Assembly (NCBI RefSeq): GCF_000236925.1
Contig: NC_016941.1
Location: forward strand, 1,612,001-1,676,000
Direction of reading: 5' to 3'
DNA from: Staphylococcus argenteus
GTDB taxonomy: Bacteria; Bacillota; Bacilli; Staphylococcales; Staphylococcaceae
Length of the DNA: 64,000 nt
Shown: piece after piece, positions 1-9,631 of the stretch
How positions within the stretch are numbered: position 1 is the stretch's first letter
How the letters are laid out: each line of letters begins with the position of its first letter
Notes under the pieces: model-generated
Database searches by the model: none
What the model was told of the DNA's origin: nothing
The model's input: the letters and a program-made list of their open reading frames with translations, nothing else
Position numbers and translations under genes: made by a program

Positions 1-965
1 GACTGTTCAATTTCAGTAAGTTTATTTGTATGCGTCTTTATTCGAAATAAATTTTGAACGCTTTTGATTTCTGAGTAATACAAGCTAGGAATTGCCACCT
101 GCTCATTATCAATGATTAATTTCTTTTCTTCATTCAAAAATTGCAACATTTCGTCTAATTTTTCAGAATCGATGAACTCATCGTCTTGATAATTTAATAC
201 TTCAGCAGTTAAATCAATGACAACATTAACAGGCAAATATGTATGTCCTTGTTTTATGCATTCTTCCTCTAATGTATAAAGCAGTGCTGCTTTTAATCGC
301 TCATTATCGTTATATGCTATCCCAATATTTCTAGCAAGTTGATCCGCCTTGTTAAAGCCAATCCCTTTAATATCGTAAATTAATTGATATGGGTTTTGAT
401 CTAAAATCGAAAGTGTCTCTCCAAGATAAAATTGATAAATTGCCATTGAAAGTTTTGGACCGAATCCTAAGTCATGCAAACGAATCATAATTTTTTCTGA
501 TTCTTGATTTGCTGAAATTTGTTCTGCAATTTGCTTTTGTTTCTTTTTCGGTAATCCTGAAACTTTTTCCAATACCGTCGGATCATCCAATATATCGTTA
601 ATCGCATTTTCACCTAATGTATTTACAATATTTTGAGCAGTTTTTTTACCAACACCTTTAAACAACTCACTTGATAAATAACTTATGATGGCCTCTTTAG
701 TTTGTGGCAATTCTTTTTCAAATGTTTCGGCTTTTAATTGTTTACCGTAACGAGGATGTTCAACCACTTGTCCTTTAAACGTGTAGACATCTCCTTCAAC
801 AATATTTGGAAGAAACCCTACAACTGTTGGCATTGTGTCAAAATCTTCATTTGTTTCAATGGTATCTACTTTGAGCACCGTATAAAAATTATCACTGTTT
901 TGAAACAATATCGCTTCAACAGTACCTTTGATCATCGAATAATCAAATAGTGTAGGGTCTGACAT
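1..965 (-). CDS. recD2: RecD2-type ATP-dependent DNA helicase, N-terminal part
   Basis: The reverse strand is open from an ATG at 965 to the window edge (321 codons), so only the N-terminal part is present; the family is usually a little over 800 residues. An AGGAGG ribosome site precedes the ATG. The visible part has an N-terminal beta-rich, OB-like region (about residues 10-80) and helix-hairpin-helix motifs (LFKGVGKKTA near 101-110, and a second DIKGIGFNKADQ motif further on), the accessory region of RecD2. The Walker motors lie outside the window. RecD2 enzymes are 5'-3' helicases acting in replication-fork maintenance and repair without RecBC. The gene follows a TPR gene by 1 nt, the same order as yrrB-recD2 in Bacillus, so co-transcription is likely. 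Confidence 0.93.
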   Translation of the reverse strand, partial: MSDPTLFDYSMIKGTVEAILFQNSDNFYTVLKVDTIETNEDFDTMPTVVGFLPNIVEGDVYTFKGQVVEHPRYGKQLKAETFEKELPQTKEAIISYLSSELFKGVGKKTAQNIVNTLGENAINDILDDPTVLEKVSGLPKKKQKQIAEQISANQESEKIMIRLHDLGFGPKLSMAIYQFYLGETLSILDQNPYQLIYDIKGIGFNKADQLARNIGIAYNDNERLKAALLYTLEEECIKQGHTYLPVNVVIDLTAEVLNYQDDEFIDSEKLDEMLQFLNEEKKLIIDNEQVAIPSLYYSEIKSVQNLFRIKTHTNKLTEIEQ

Positions 966-966
966 A

Positions 967-1635
967 CTATTCCTCCTCTTTCATTGTAGTGAATGTTTTC
1001 AATGCATGTTGACTTAACAAATGCTTAGGATCAATTTGTACTGCTTCTTTAAAATGCCCGATAGCCTCGTCAATATTCTCATTCTTCATAAATATTGCTA
1101 AGCCTAAGTTGTATCTTGCATCAACATGATTTCCATCTATTGCTAAAACATGTTTAAGTTGTGTAATAGCTTCATCAAACATTTCAAGTTGGCATAAGAC
1201 TAGGCCATATTGAAATTGAACTTCTATATCATTGTTTTCATCTAATTCAGCAGCAGTCATTAAAAATGGTAAGGCTTGTTTAAATGCTTCTAATTGATTA
1301 AATGCCATACCAATCATATAATTACAGTCAACTTGTTCAATGTTAGTTCGCAACGCTTGTTGATATAATTTAATAGATTCTTGATAACGTTGCTGATTGT
1401 AATATATGTTAGCTAAATTGTAAAAAACGATACCATTTTGTGAATCGATTGTTAAAGCTTTCTGGAAAAATCGTTCTGCTTTTTCAATCTCATTCGCATC
1501 TGCCAAAACAATACCGGCATTAATATAGTTTTCAATAATATTAGGGTCTTCTTCGATATTATCGAAAAGTGCTTGTAACGCAGCCTCTATTTCCCCGTTT
1601 TGAATGTATTGATATATTGTCTGTTGATCTATCAT
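967..1635 (-). CDS. tetratricopeptide-repeat protein (YrrB-like)
   Basis: A 222-residue soluble protein made almost entirely of tetratricopeptide repeats; the pattern of alanine, small residues and aromatic positions recurs about every 34 residues from residue 15 to 215 (for example the segments with FYNLANIYYNQQRYQ and ARYNLGLAIF). No signal peptide or membrane segment is visible. TPR proteins are protein-interaction scaffolds and the partner is not evident. Its place between mnmA and recD2 matches Bacillus yrrB. The stop codon lies 1 nt before the recD2 start, so the two genes are probably translationally coupled. The ATG is preceded by a modest GAGG site. Confidence 0.93.
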   Translation of the reverse strand: MIDQQTIYQYIQNGEIEAALQALFDNIEEDPNIIENYINAGIVLADANEIEKAERFFQKALTIDSQNGIVFYNLANIYYNQQRYQESIKLYQQALRTNIEQVDCNYMIGMAFNQLEAFKQALPFLMTAAELDENNDIEVQFQYGLVLCQLEMFDEAITQLKHVLAIDGNHVDARYNLGLAIFMKNENIDEAIGHFKEAVQIDPKHLLSQHALKTFTTMKEEE

Positions 1636-1743
1636 GTCCGAACCTCATTTCTTAACAATTATAACATTTCAATAATTACTCTGTCTCAAATCTTATAACA
1701 GTAATCATTTAGAATTACTATGTATTTCCCATCCAATAAAAGC

Positions 1744-1771
1744 GAGCCTGAGACACAAATGTCCTAGGCTC
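1744..1771. repeat. imperfect inverted repeat beside the STAR block
   Basis: The arms GAGCCTGAGACA and TGTCCTAGGCTC form a near-perfect stem with a very short loop. It may act as a terminator for genes to its right, but no strong T-run follows. Similar 'gagcctgagaca' hairpins accompany intergenic repeats in staphylococci. Confidence 0.5.
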
Positions 1772-1794
1772 TACAATGTTATATTAGCAGTAGT

Positions 1795-1930
1795 TGGCGG
1801 GTCCCCACCCCAACTTGCACATTATTGTAAGCTGGCTTTCCGCCAGCTTCTGTGTTGGGGCCCCAACACAGAGAATTTCGAAAAGAAATCCTACAGGCAA
1901 TGCGAGTTGGGGTGGGCCCCAACATAAAGC
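1795..1930. repeat. STAR-like GC-rich intergenic repeat
   Basis: In this AT-rich DNA a GC-rich block carries several copies of the TGTTGGGGCCC-type signature of Staphylococcus aureus repeat (STAR) elements. There is a perfect 22-bp palindrome at 1850-1871 centred on GGGGCCCC, and flanking related copies at about 1798-1814 (GGTCCCCACCCCAAC) and 1906-1924 (GTTGGGGTGGGCCCCAAC). Between them lies a small hairpin with arms AAGCTGG and CCAGCTT (near 1829-1849). The surrounding interval, 1636-2149, holds no convincing gene. STAR elements are variable in copy number between strains and their function is unknown. Confidence 0.8.
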
Positions 1931-2023
1931 AATTCTTTTTCTTTAGATATTAGTATTTCTTATGCATGAGTTTTACTCATGTATTCCTATTTTTAAGTAC
2001 ATATTAGCTGTGGCTAATGTGTA

Positions 2024-2056
2024 AGAACCACTACATAGTAAATCATTAGTGGCTCT
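2024..2056 (-). terminator. hairpin downstream of mnmA
   Basis: The arms AGAACCACTA and TAGTGGCTCT pair with one wobble. It lies about 95 nt after the mnmA stop and may end the iscS-mnmA transcript, although the T-run is poor. Confidence 0.4.
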
Positions 2057-2149
2057 ACACTGTCCGACTCGCTACATGATGGGTTGAAAAATCACATATC
2101 ATATATATAATATTACTCAATCATTTATATCACTTTAAATCACAAACAT

Positions 2150-3268
<1,119 letters not shown>

Positions 3269-4411
3269 CTATGACTCCTCCTTAAATTTAAAATATATTT
3301 TATGAATTTCAGCTACAATTGCATTAATTTCGTTTTCAGTTGTTAATTCATTAAAGCTAAATCTAATTGAATGATTTGAACGCTCTTCATCTTCAAACAT
3401 TGCATCTAACACATGAGATGGTTGTGTTGAACCTGCTGTACAAGCTGAACCTGATGAAACATAAATTTGTGCCATATCAAGTAAAGTTAACATTGTTTCT
3501 ACTTCAACAAATGGGAAATAAAGATTTACAATATGCCCTGTTGCATCCGTCATAGATCCATTTAATTCAAATGGAATGGCTCTTTCTTGCAACTTCACTA
3601 AAAATTGCTCTTTCAAATTCATTAAATGAATATTATTACTATCTCTGTTTTCTTCTGCTAATTGTAAAGCCTTTGCCATTCCAACTATTTGTGCCAGATT
3701 TTCAGTTCCTGCACGACGCTTTAATTCTTGTTCCCCACCAAGTTGAGGATAATCTAGTGTTACATGATCTTTAACAAGCAATGCACCTACACCTTTAGGA
3801 CCGCCAAATTTATGGGCAGTAATACTCATTGCATCTATATTAAATTCATCAAATTTAACATCAAGATGTCCTATTGCTTGTACTGCATCAACATGGAAAT
3901 ATGCATTAGTTTCAGCAATGATGTCTTGAATATCATAAATTTGTTGAACTGTACCAACTTCATTATTTACAAACATAATCGATACTAAGATTGTCTTATC
4001 CGTAATTGTTTCTTCTAGTTGGTCTAAGTCAATCGCACCAGTATCATCTACATCAAGATAAGTTACATCAAATCCTTCTCGTTCAAGTTGTTCAAATACA
4101 TGTAACACAGAATGATGTTCTATTTTCGAAGTAATAATATGATTCCCTAACTGTTCATTCGCCTTTACTATGCCTTTAATTGCAGTATTATTTGATTCTG
4201 TTGCACCACTTGTAAATATAATTTCATGGGTATTTGCACCTAATAATTGACCAATTTTACGTCTTGATTCATCTAAATATTTACGTGCATCTCTACCTTT
4301 AGCATGAATTGAAGATGGATTACCATAATGAGAATCGTATATTGTCATCATTGCATCTATCACTTCAGGTTTTACCGGCGTGGTCGCAGCATAATCTGCA
4401 TAAATTTCCAT
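3269..4411 (-). CDS. cysteine desulfurase (IscS/NifS family, YrvO-like)
   Basis: A 380-residue PLP enzyme that takes sulfur from cysteine as a persulfide and leaves alanine. The N-terminus has the ADYAATTPV signature, the PLP lysine lies in SITAHKFGGPKG (near residue 205), and the persulfide cysteine in SSGSACTAGS (near residue 325). GAGGAG precedes the ATG by 7 nt. It directly abuts mnmA, which points to tRNA 2-thiolation as its main duty rather than general Fe-S assembly, which in staphylococci is done by the suf system. CymR, a cysteine regulator, is encoded about 2 kb away, as in Bacillus. Confidence 0.95.
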   Translation of the reverse strand: MEIYADYAATTPVKPEVIDAMMTIYDSHYGNPSSIHAKGRDARKYLDESRRKIGQLLGANTHEIIFTSGATESNNTAIKGIVKANEQLGNHIITSKIEHHSVLHVFEQLEREGFDVTYLDVDDTGAIDLDQLEETITDKTILVSIMFVNNEVGTVQQIYDIQDIIAETNAYFHVDAVQAIGHLDVKFDEFNIDAMSITAHKFGGPKGVGALLVKDHVTLDYPQLGGEQELKRRAGTENLAQIVGMAKALQLAEENRDSNNIHLMNLKEQFLVKLQERAIPFELNGSMTDATGHIVNLYFPFVEVETMLTLLDMAQIYVSSGSACTAGSTQPSHVLDAMFEDEERSNHSIRFSFNELTTENEINAIVAEIHKIYFKFKEES

Positions 4412-4681
4412 GTTTGGACACTCCTCACAATTTTATCAATGTTCCAATAATAGCACCTTACATACTATTTTTCTACTTTTCTGTTTAACTTTATTTATAA
4501 TGTTTTTAATTATATTTTACCATTTTCTTTACTTGCTTTTCGAGAGACTTTTCAAACTTTAGCACTTTAATTATGTCATTTTTTTAAAATCAGTAATTCT
4601 TGATTATTTGAAATTAGTATTATGTGATACAAAACTGTTTTTTTTAAATTGAGCAATTTTATATTTATCTTCACATCTGAC

Positions 4682-4690
4682 TGGTATACT
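4682..4690 (+). promoter_or_regulatory. extended -10 promoter for the monooxygenase-like gene
   Basis: TGG-TATACT fits the TGnTATAAT extended -10 pattern 35 nt before the ATG at 4725. No good -35 hexamer is seen. The interval 4412-4724 otherwise contains only the divergent upstream regions of iscS and this gene. Confidence 0.4.
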
Positions 4691-4724
4691 TCTTATATCA
4701 TATAGATGAAAGGACGTTGCAAAA

Positions 4725-5726
4725 ATGACGATGAAATATTCAGCTTTAAATCTCGTACCGATTCGCGAAGGCGAAAATGAGCGCACAGCAATTAGTGATA
4801 TGATCACACTCGCACAAAACTTAGATGATTTATCTTATGAACGATACTGGATTGCTGAACATCATAATGCACCAAATTTAGTCAGTTCAGCCACAGCTCT
4901 ATTAATACAACATACTCTCGAACATACCAAACGTATTCGTGTTGGCTCTGGAGGTATTATGTTGCCTAACCATGCACCTTTAATTGTTGCCGAGCAATTT
5001 GGCACAATGGAAACACTATTCCCTAATCGCGTTGATTTAGGACTAGGTCGTGCACCTGGAACAGATATGATGACAGCGAGCGCATTAAGACGTGATCAAC
5101 ATGATGGCGTATATAAATTTCCCGAAGAAGTGTCATTATTACAACAATATTTTGGCCCTAGTAATCAACAAGCATATGTACGTGCTTACCCAGCAGTTGA
5201 TAAACATGTACCATTATATATTCTCGGATCATCGACTGACTCTGCTCACTTAGCAGCACGTAAAGGGCTTCCTTATGTATTCGCAGGGCATTTTGCACCT
5301 CAACAAATGAAAGAAGCAATCGAAATTTACAAAGAATTATTTGAACCTTCAGATGTATTAGATGAACCATATGTAATTGTTTGCTTAAATGCAATTGTTG
5401 CTGAAACTGATGACGAAGCACAATTCCTAGCTTCAACAATGTCACAAGTGATGGTAAGTATAACACGGGGAAGAATGCAACCAGTCCAACCTCCAACACA
5501 TGAGTTACAAAGTTTGTTAACACCGAGAGAATACGCAATGGCCATTGACAGACAACGCCATTCATTAATCGGATCTGAAGACACCGTCAAACAACAGATT
5601 CAAAAGTTTATAACGGATTATGGTGAAGTAAATGAAATAATGGCTGTAAGTTACATTTATGATAAAGATAAACAAATTGAATCGTATCGTAGATTAAAAA
5701 ACGTTATAGATCAGATAAATCTTTAA
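4725..5726 (+). CDS. LLM-class flavin-dependent oxidoreductase
   Basis: A 333-residue protein of the bacterial luciferase-like monooxygenase family, group of small single-component relatives (YceB/MsnO8-like). Family features are YERYWIAEHHN near residue 45, the GSGGIMLPNHAPL strand-turn near 80, EQFGTMETLFPNRVDLGLGRAPG near 95-115, and the LGSSTDSAHLAARKGLPYVFAGHF segment near 170. Such enzymes use reduced flavin and oxygen on small molecules; the substrate cannot be inferred. It is a monocistronic gene, convergent with the small genes behind it and ended by a shared hairpin. AAAGGA lies 11 nt before the chosen ATG; a second ATG two codons later is possible. Confidence 0.9.
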   Translation: MTMKYSALNLVPIREGENERTAISDMITLAQNLDDLSYERYWIAEHHNAPNLVSSATALLIQHTLEHTKRIRVGSGGIMLPNHAPLIVAEQFGTMETLFPNRVDLGLGRAPGTDMMTASALRRDQHDGVYKFPEEVSLLQQYFGPSNQQAYVRAYPAVDKHVPLYILGSSTDSAHLAARKGLPYVFAGHFAPQQMKEAIEIYKELFEPSDVLDEPYVIVCLNAIVAETDDEAQFLASTMSQVMVSITRGRMQPVQPPTHELQSLLTPREYAMAIDRQRHSLIGSEDTVKQQIQKFITDYGEVNEIMAVSYIYDKDKQIESYRRLKNVIDQINL

Positions 5727-5890
5727 AATAGTTTAAAATGCAATAAATGTTCTATTTTGAATACGCTCAACTATACATTTTATGAAAATTGTAGCGAAGT
5801 ATAAATGTATTTATATATAACAGATTAGCTATCTAATCTACTTTATGTAATGGCATAAATTTCCATAAAAATTGTTGAACAAATATAAAT

Positions 5891-5934
5891 CTCCCCATTT
5901 CCTTTAAACTTTTGAATGTTTAAGAAATGGGGAG
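5891..5934. terminator. bidirectional terminator between convergent genes
   Basis: The arms CTCCCCATTTC and GAAATGGGGAG are extended by an inner TTAAAC/GTTTAA pairing. It sits between the forward monooxygenase-like gene and the reverse small genes at 5994-6353. Only short T-runs flank it. The interval 5727-5993 shows nothing else except a weak AT-rich inverted repeat near 5773-5820. Confidence 0.7.
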
Positions 5935-5993
5935 TTGTATATTGCTTATGAAAAAATGATGTTTTCATTTGATACATTAACTTTTAAGTATAA

Positions 5994-6134
5994 TTATTTA
6001 TCTTCGTCTTCTTTTTTCTCTTCTTTATTTGAACCTGTATATTCATTAATTTTATCTTTTACTTTTTGAACTTGTTCATTATCACTATTTTTAAATTTAT
6101 CTACTGCATCTTTTGCTTTATCCATAAAACTCAT
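5994..6134 (-). CDS. small charged hypothetical protein (46 aa)
   Basis: A short open frame from ATG at 6134 to TAA at 5994, 46 residues, preceded by an AGGAGAG ribosome site 6 nt away. The product begins MSFMDKAKDAVDKFKNSDNE, is almost all charged and helical, and ends in an acidic-lysine tail. Its VDKFKN/VKDKINEYTG pattern resembles the CsbD-like protein encoded 36 nt upstream, so it may be a truncated relative. It probably shares that gene's sigma-B-like promoter. Function is unknown; a role in general stress is inference from context. Confidence 0.75.
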   Translation of the reverse strand: MSFMDKAKDAVDKFKNSDNEQVQKVKDKINEYTGSNKEEKKEDEDK

Positions 6135-6170
6135 ATTTATCTCTCCTCTAATAATAAATTAATTGAAAAT

Positions 6171-6353
6171 TTATTTTTTTAACTTATCAATTGCATCTGT
6201 TATTTTGTTTTTAGCATTTTCAACTACTTCTTTTGCTTTACCAGCCGCTTTATCTTCTTGTCCTTCTTTTTCTAATTCTTTATTATCTGTTACGTTTCCT
6301 ACTGTTTCTTTAACATTTCCTTTAAACTGATCGAATTTACTTTCATCTGCCAT
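6171..6353 (-). CDS. CsbD family general stress protein
   Basis: A 60-residue hydrophilic protein starting [20 protein letters not shown] and matching the CsbD family pattern (K-G-x2-K-E-x-x-G, repeated as [15 protein letters not shown]). The start is the ATG at 6353, which has AGGAGG 6 nt before it; the open frame extends further upstream but without a ribosome site. CsbD was named in Bacillus as a sigma-B controlled protein of unknown biochemical role, and a sigma-B-like promoter lies just upstream here. No signal peptide or membrane segment is present. Confidence 0.92.
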   Translation of the reverse strand: MADESKFDQFKGNVKETVGNVTDNKELEKEGQEDKAAGKAKEVVENAKNKITDAIDKLKK

Positions 6354-6383
6354 AGTAAAACCTCCTCTGATGTATAATTTTAT

Positions 6384-6408
6384 ATACCACAAAGGAGGCG
6401 ATTTAAAC
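6384..6408 (-). promoter_or_regulatory. sigma-B-type promoter of the CsbD gene
   Basis: On the reverse strand GTTTAA (6403-6408) is followed after 13 nt by TGGTAT (6384-6389), close to the sigma-B consensus GTTTAA-N12-15-GGGTAT. It lies 30 nt before the CsbD ATG. Confidence 0.6.
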
Positions 6409-6454
6409 ATAATATAATTTAGTTCTCATATTAATCTTCAAACTCTATAAATAA

Positions 6455-6877
6455 TTAAATATAAAACATGTAGCCATCTAAATCTTCACTTGTATCAACA
6501 TATTCCGCCAAATATTTCAATGTCGTATTATCTAAAACGTCTCTAACAGCATCTCTCATACGAATCCATAATTGCTTTTGTGCGGGTGGTTCTGATTCAA
6601 TACTTTCAACAAACGTAATTGGACCTTCTAACAATCTAATAATATCCCCTGCTGAGATTTCTTCTGCTGGTACTCTTAATTGATAGCCACCTTTAGCACC
6701 ACGTACACTTCGAATTAATCCCGCATTTCTTAGTGGACCTACAAGTTGTTCTAAATACAAATCGCTTAAATTATTTTCTTCAGCGATTGACTTTAATGAT
6801 ATACATCCTTGCCCTTCTTTTTTAGCAAGGGAAATCATTAATGTAAGTCCATATCTCCCTTTAGTAGAAATTTTCAT
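6455..6877 (-). CDS. cymR: Rrf2-family cysteine metabolism repressor CymR
   Basis: A 140-residue Rrf2-type winged-helix regulator with the family start MKISTKGRYGLTLMISLA, a helix-turn-helix around residues 26-50 (SLKSIAEENNLSDLYLEQLV) and the wing segment RGAKGGYQL. CymR is the master repressor of cystine uptake and cysteine synthesis genes and works with cysteine synthase CysK as co-repressor. The only cysteine is Cys25, reported in S. aureus as an oxidation sensor; there is no Fe-S cysteine cluster as in IscR. It is divergent from rarA and lies near the cysteine desulfurase gene, as in Bacillus. Confidence 0.95.
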   Translation of the reverse strand: MKISTKGRYGLTLMISLAKKEGQGCISLKSIAEENNLSDLYLEQLVGPLRNAGLIRSVRGAKGGYQLRVPAEEISAGDIIRLLEGPITFVESIESEPPAQKQLWIRMRDAVRDVLDNTTLKYLAEYVDTSEDLDGYMFYI

Positions 6878-6961
6878 TATATAACCTCACTTAATTCGAA
6901 TATTCATATTCCCATTTTACCATTTTTTACGTTAAGATAGTATTAGAAAGGTGTGACAAAT

Positions 6962-8236
6962 GTGAGTACAGAACCATTAGCGTCGAGAATGCGCCCTAAA
7001 AATATAGATGAAATTATTTCCCAACAACATTTAGTTGGTCCACGCGGCATTATTAGAAGAATGGTTGACACTAAAAAATTATCATCGATGATTTTTTATG
7101 GCCCACCTGGCATTGGAAAGACAAGTATTGCTAAAGCTATTTCTGGAAGCAGTCAATTTAAGTTTAGACAATTAAATGCGGTAACAAATACGAAAAAGGA
7201 TATGCAACTCGTTGTAGAAGAAGCAAAAATGTCTGGTCAAGTTATATTACTACTAGATGAAATCCATCGATTAGATAAAGCTAAACAAGATTTTTTATTA
7301 CCACATTTAGAAAACGGTAAAATCATTTTGATTGGTGCTACAACTTCTAATCCTTATCATGCCATTAATCCTGCAATTCGCTCAAGAGCGCAAATTTTCG
7401 AGCTATATCCACTTAATGATGATGATGTGCGCCACGCATTAAATCGTGCAGTTGATGATGAGGCAAATGGATTAAAGACATACCAACCAAAAATTGATGA
7501 AGATGCGATGATTTACTTTTCAACACAAAGTCAAGGTGATGTTCGAAGTGCCTTAAACGCACTAGAATTAGCTGTATTAAGTGCTGAAGTAGATACAGAT
7601 GGATATCGACATATTACTTTACAAGATGCGAAAGATTGTTTACAGAAAGGTGCATTTGTAAGTGATAAAGATGGAGACATGCATTATGATGTTATGAGCG
7701 CATTCCAAAAATCTATTCGCGGCAGCGATGTGAATGCTGCTTTACATTATTTAGCACGATTAATTGAGGCTGGAGATTTACCTACAATTGTTCGACGTTT
7801 ATTAGTCATCAGTTATGAGGATATAGGCTTAGCGTCACCAAATGCCGGTCAAAGAACACTTGCTGCTATTGAATCAGCTGAACGCCTTGGTTTACCAGAA
7901 GCCAGAATACCTTTAAGTCAAGCAGTTATTGAACTATGTTTATCTCCTAAGTCGAACTCAGCAATGAGCGCTATTGACAGCGCATTATCAGATATTAGAA
8001 AAGGAAACGTCGGTCAAATTCCAAATCATTTAAAAGATGGACATTATCAAGGCGCAAAAGATTTAGGTCGTGCTATTGGCTACAAGTATCCACACCAATA
8101 TGTGAACGGATATGTTTCACAACAATATTTGCCTGATAAACTTAAAAACAAAATTTATTATGAACCAAAAACAACATCGAAAAGTGAACAACAATTTAAA
8201 GAAATATATAACAATTTATTAAAACAAAGACCATAG
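6962..8236 (+). CDS. rarA: replication-associated recombination protein RarA (MgsA)
   Basis: A 424-residue AAA+ ATPase with Walker A GPPGIGKTS near residue 46 and Walker B LLLDEIHRLD near 95, followed by clamp-loader-like lid and the C-terminal tetramerisation domain (PNHLKDGHYQGAKDLGRAIGYKYPH near 345-375). RarA acts at stalled forks with SSB and RecA. The start chosen is the GTG at 6962: the AAAGGTG ribosome site at 6947-6953 gives a proper 8-nt spacing to it, whereas it overlaps the earlier in-frame GTG at 6953. The gene is divergent from cymR and convergent with tcdA. Confidence 0.95.
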   Translation: MSTEPLASRMRPKNIDEIISQQHLVGPRGIIRRMVDTKKLSSMIFYGPPGIGKTSIAKAISGSSQFKFRQLNAVTNTKKDMQLVVEEAKMSGQVILLLDEIHRLDKAKQDFLLPHLENGKIILIGATTSNPYHAINPAIRSRAQIFELYPLNDDDVRHALNRAVDDEANGLKTYQPKIDEDAMIYFSTQSQGDVRSALNALELAVLSAEVDTDGYRHITLQDAKDCLQKGAFVSDKDGDMHYDVMSAFQKSIRGSDVNAALHYLARLIEAGDLPTIVRRLLVISYEDIGLASPNAGQRTLAAIESAERLGLPEARIPLSQAVIELCLSPKSNSAMSAIDSALSDIRKGNVGQIPNHLKDGHYQGAKDLGRAIGYKYPHQYVNGYVSQQYLPDKLKNKIYYEPKTTSKSEQQFKEIYNNLLKQRP

Positions 8237-8284
8237 AAAATATGTTAAATCAAATTCAAAACATTTATAATCCTATCAACAAAT

Positions 8285-8341
8285 AAAAACTGACTAGATC
8301 ATGATGCATCGTATGATGCATTTAAGAACTAGTCAGTTTTT
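8285..8341. terminator. bidirectional terminator between rarA and tcdA
   Basis: The arms AAAAACTGACTAG and CTAGTCAGTTTTT are perfect, with a T-run on both sides and an inner ATGATGCATC/GTATGATGCAT region. It serves the two convergent genes. Confidence 0.85.
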
Positions 8342-8398
8342 ATTGTATTTATGCAATTTAGAATTCACTATAATTAGTTTAAATTAACTCTATAATAA

Positions 8399-9172
8399 TT
8401 ATTGTCCTTTGTCTTTAATACGTCGTACAGGAATGTCTTTTAATACATCATTTACGACATAACTCGCACAAATTAATCCAACTACACTTGGAACAAAAGC
8501 ATTAGATGAAGGCGGCATTTGCCCTTTTCGGTTAATAGCATTTTTATCTCCTACTACTTCTTTTACATCTTCTCTAATAACTATTGGACTTTCATCTGAA
8601 AATACAACAGGTATACCTTTGCGAATACCTAATTTTTTCAATTTATGACGGATAATTTTAGCCATAGGATCAGTGTGTGTTTTAGAAATATCAGCTATAG
8701 TAAAACGTGTTGGGTCTGTTTTATTTGCAGCACCCATACTTGAAATTACTTTAATCCCTCTTTCAAGACATTCTTTCATTAAATGAACTTTATACATAAT
8801 CGTATCACTAGCATCAACAAAATAATCTATATCATAATTATCAAAAATTTCTTCATATGTTTCTTCTGTGTAAAACATATGTAAAGGCGTGACCTTACAA
8901 TCTGGATTAATTAATTTAATACGTTCTTCCATAAGTGAAACTTTACTTTGGCCTACAGTAGTAGTTAGCGCATGTAACTGTCTGTTAACGTTTGTAATAT
9001 CAACATCATCTTTATCTATTAATATAATATGCCCTATATTTGTTCTTGCTAAGGCTTCAGCAGCAAATGAACCTACGCCTCCAACACCTAGTATGACAAC
9101 CGTTTGTTCCTTTAATAAATCTAATCCTTGTTGTCCTATTGCAAGTTCATTTCTTGAAAATTGATGTTTCAT
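8399..9172 (-). CDS. tcdA: tRNA threonylcarbamoyladenosine dehydratase (TcdA/YrvM)
   Basis: A 257-residue E1-like (ThiF/MoeB) ATP-dependent enzyme that cyclises t6A37 of ANN-decoding tRNAs to ct6A. The nucleotide-binding segment GVGGVGSFAAEALAR is near residues 31-45 and the IDKDDVDITNVNRQ segment follows; the FVDASDTIMYKV and ISSMGAANKTDPT segments are typical of the family. Two ATG codons are adjacent (9175 and 9172); the second gives the better spacing to AGAGGT. It lies between 6S RNA and rarA as yrvM does in Bacillus. Confidence 0.94.
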   Translation of the reverse strand: MKHQFSRNELAIGQQGLDLLKEQTVVILGVGGVGSFAAEALARTNIGHIILIDKDDVDITNVNRQLHALTTTVGQSKVSLMEERIKLINPDCKVTPLHMFYTEETYEEIFDNYDIDYFVDASDTIMYKVHLMKECLERGIKVISSMGAANKTDPTRFTIADISKTHTDPMAKIIRHKLKKLGIRKGIPVVFSDESPIVIREDVKEVVGDKNAINRKGQMPPSSNAFVPSVVGLICASYVVNDVLKDIPVRRIKDKGQ

Positions 9173-9329
9173 CATTATACCTCTTTCACTGATTTATACT
9201 TAATTACATAGTAACTTAATTTTTAAATTTTATCATTATAGGTTTAAATATTTTATTAACATCGGTACCTTCACTTGATAGTTAATCATTGTCCATTAAC
9301 TTAATTTAATAAATCGTCTTAAATAAGCG

Positions 9330-9535
9330 CATAAAAATACGCAAGACAAAGTCTTGCGTATCGATAGAGTCCGTATTGCCGTAGTTATAATAGCTTGATC
9401 ATTCGGCCTGTTATATACAGGTGGGTGCCCTGTTTCTTGTTTTGTACGTCCTTCAAATAAGGCGTGTACGCTGCAAGAAAACCCATTGGGCTCCCTTGAT
9501 CAAAGATTGTTAGGCCCAAATTAAAAAGCAAACTT
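9330..9535 (-). ncRNA. ssrS: 6S RNA (SsrS/BsrA type)
   Basis: Between aspS and tcdA, where Bacillus carries bsrA, the reverse strand has no frame but a long imperfect rod structure: TTGATCA near the 5' side (about 9498-9504) and TGATCAAG near the 3' side, nested TTTCTTG/CAAGAAA and GTAC pairings, and a central unpaired region. It ends in an intrinsic terminator with perfect arms TACGCAAGAC and GTCTTGCGTA (9338-9360) and a T-run. 6S RNA mimics an open promoter and binds sigma-A RNA polymerase, damping transcription in stationary phase. The 5' end is approximate. The identification rests on synteny and fold, not on a search. Confidence 0.8.
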
Positions 9536-9631
9536 ACGAACAACTCAGATGACTATCTTATGATGTTATATTACCATAGATTTTATATTAATGAAATTAT
9601 AACAATCTAAAGTTTATTGATTTTTTAAAAT

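Noticed and set aside
738..950. Forward 70-residue open frame
   Set aside because: It is the antisense shadow of the recD2 coding frame and has no ribosome site.
5158..5590. Reverse frames of 135 and 87 residues inside the flavin monooxygenase-like gene
   Set aside because: Antisense shadows of a clear family member; no start signals.
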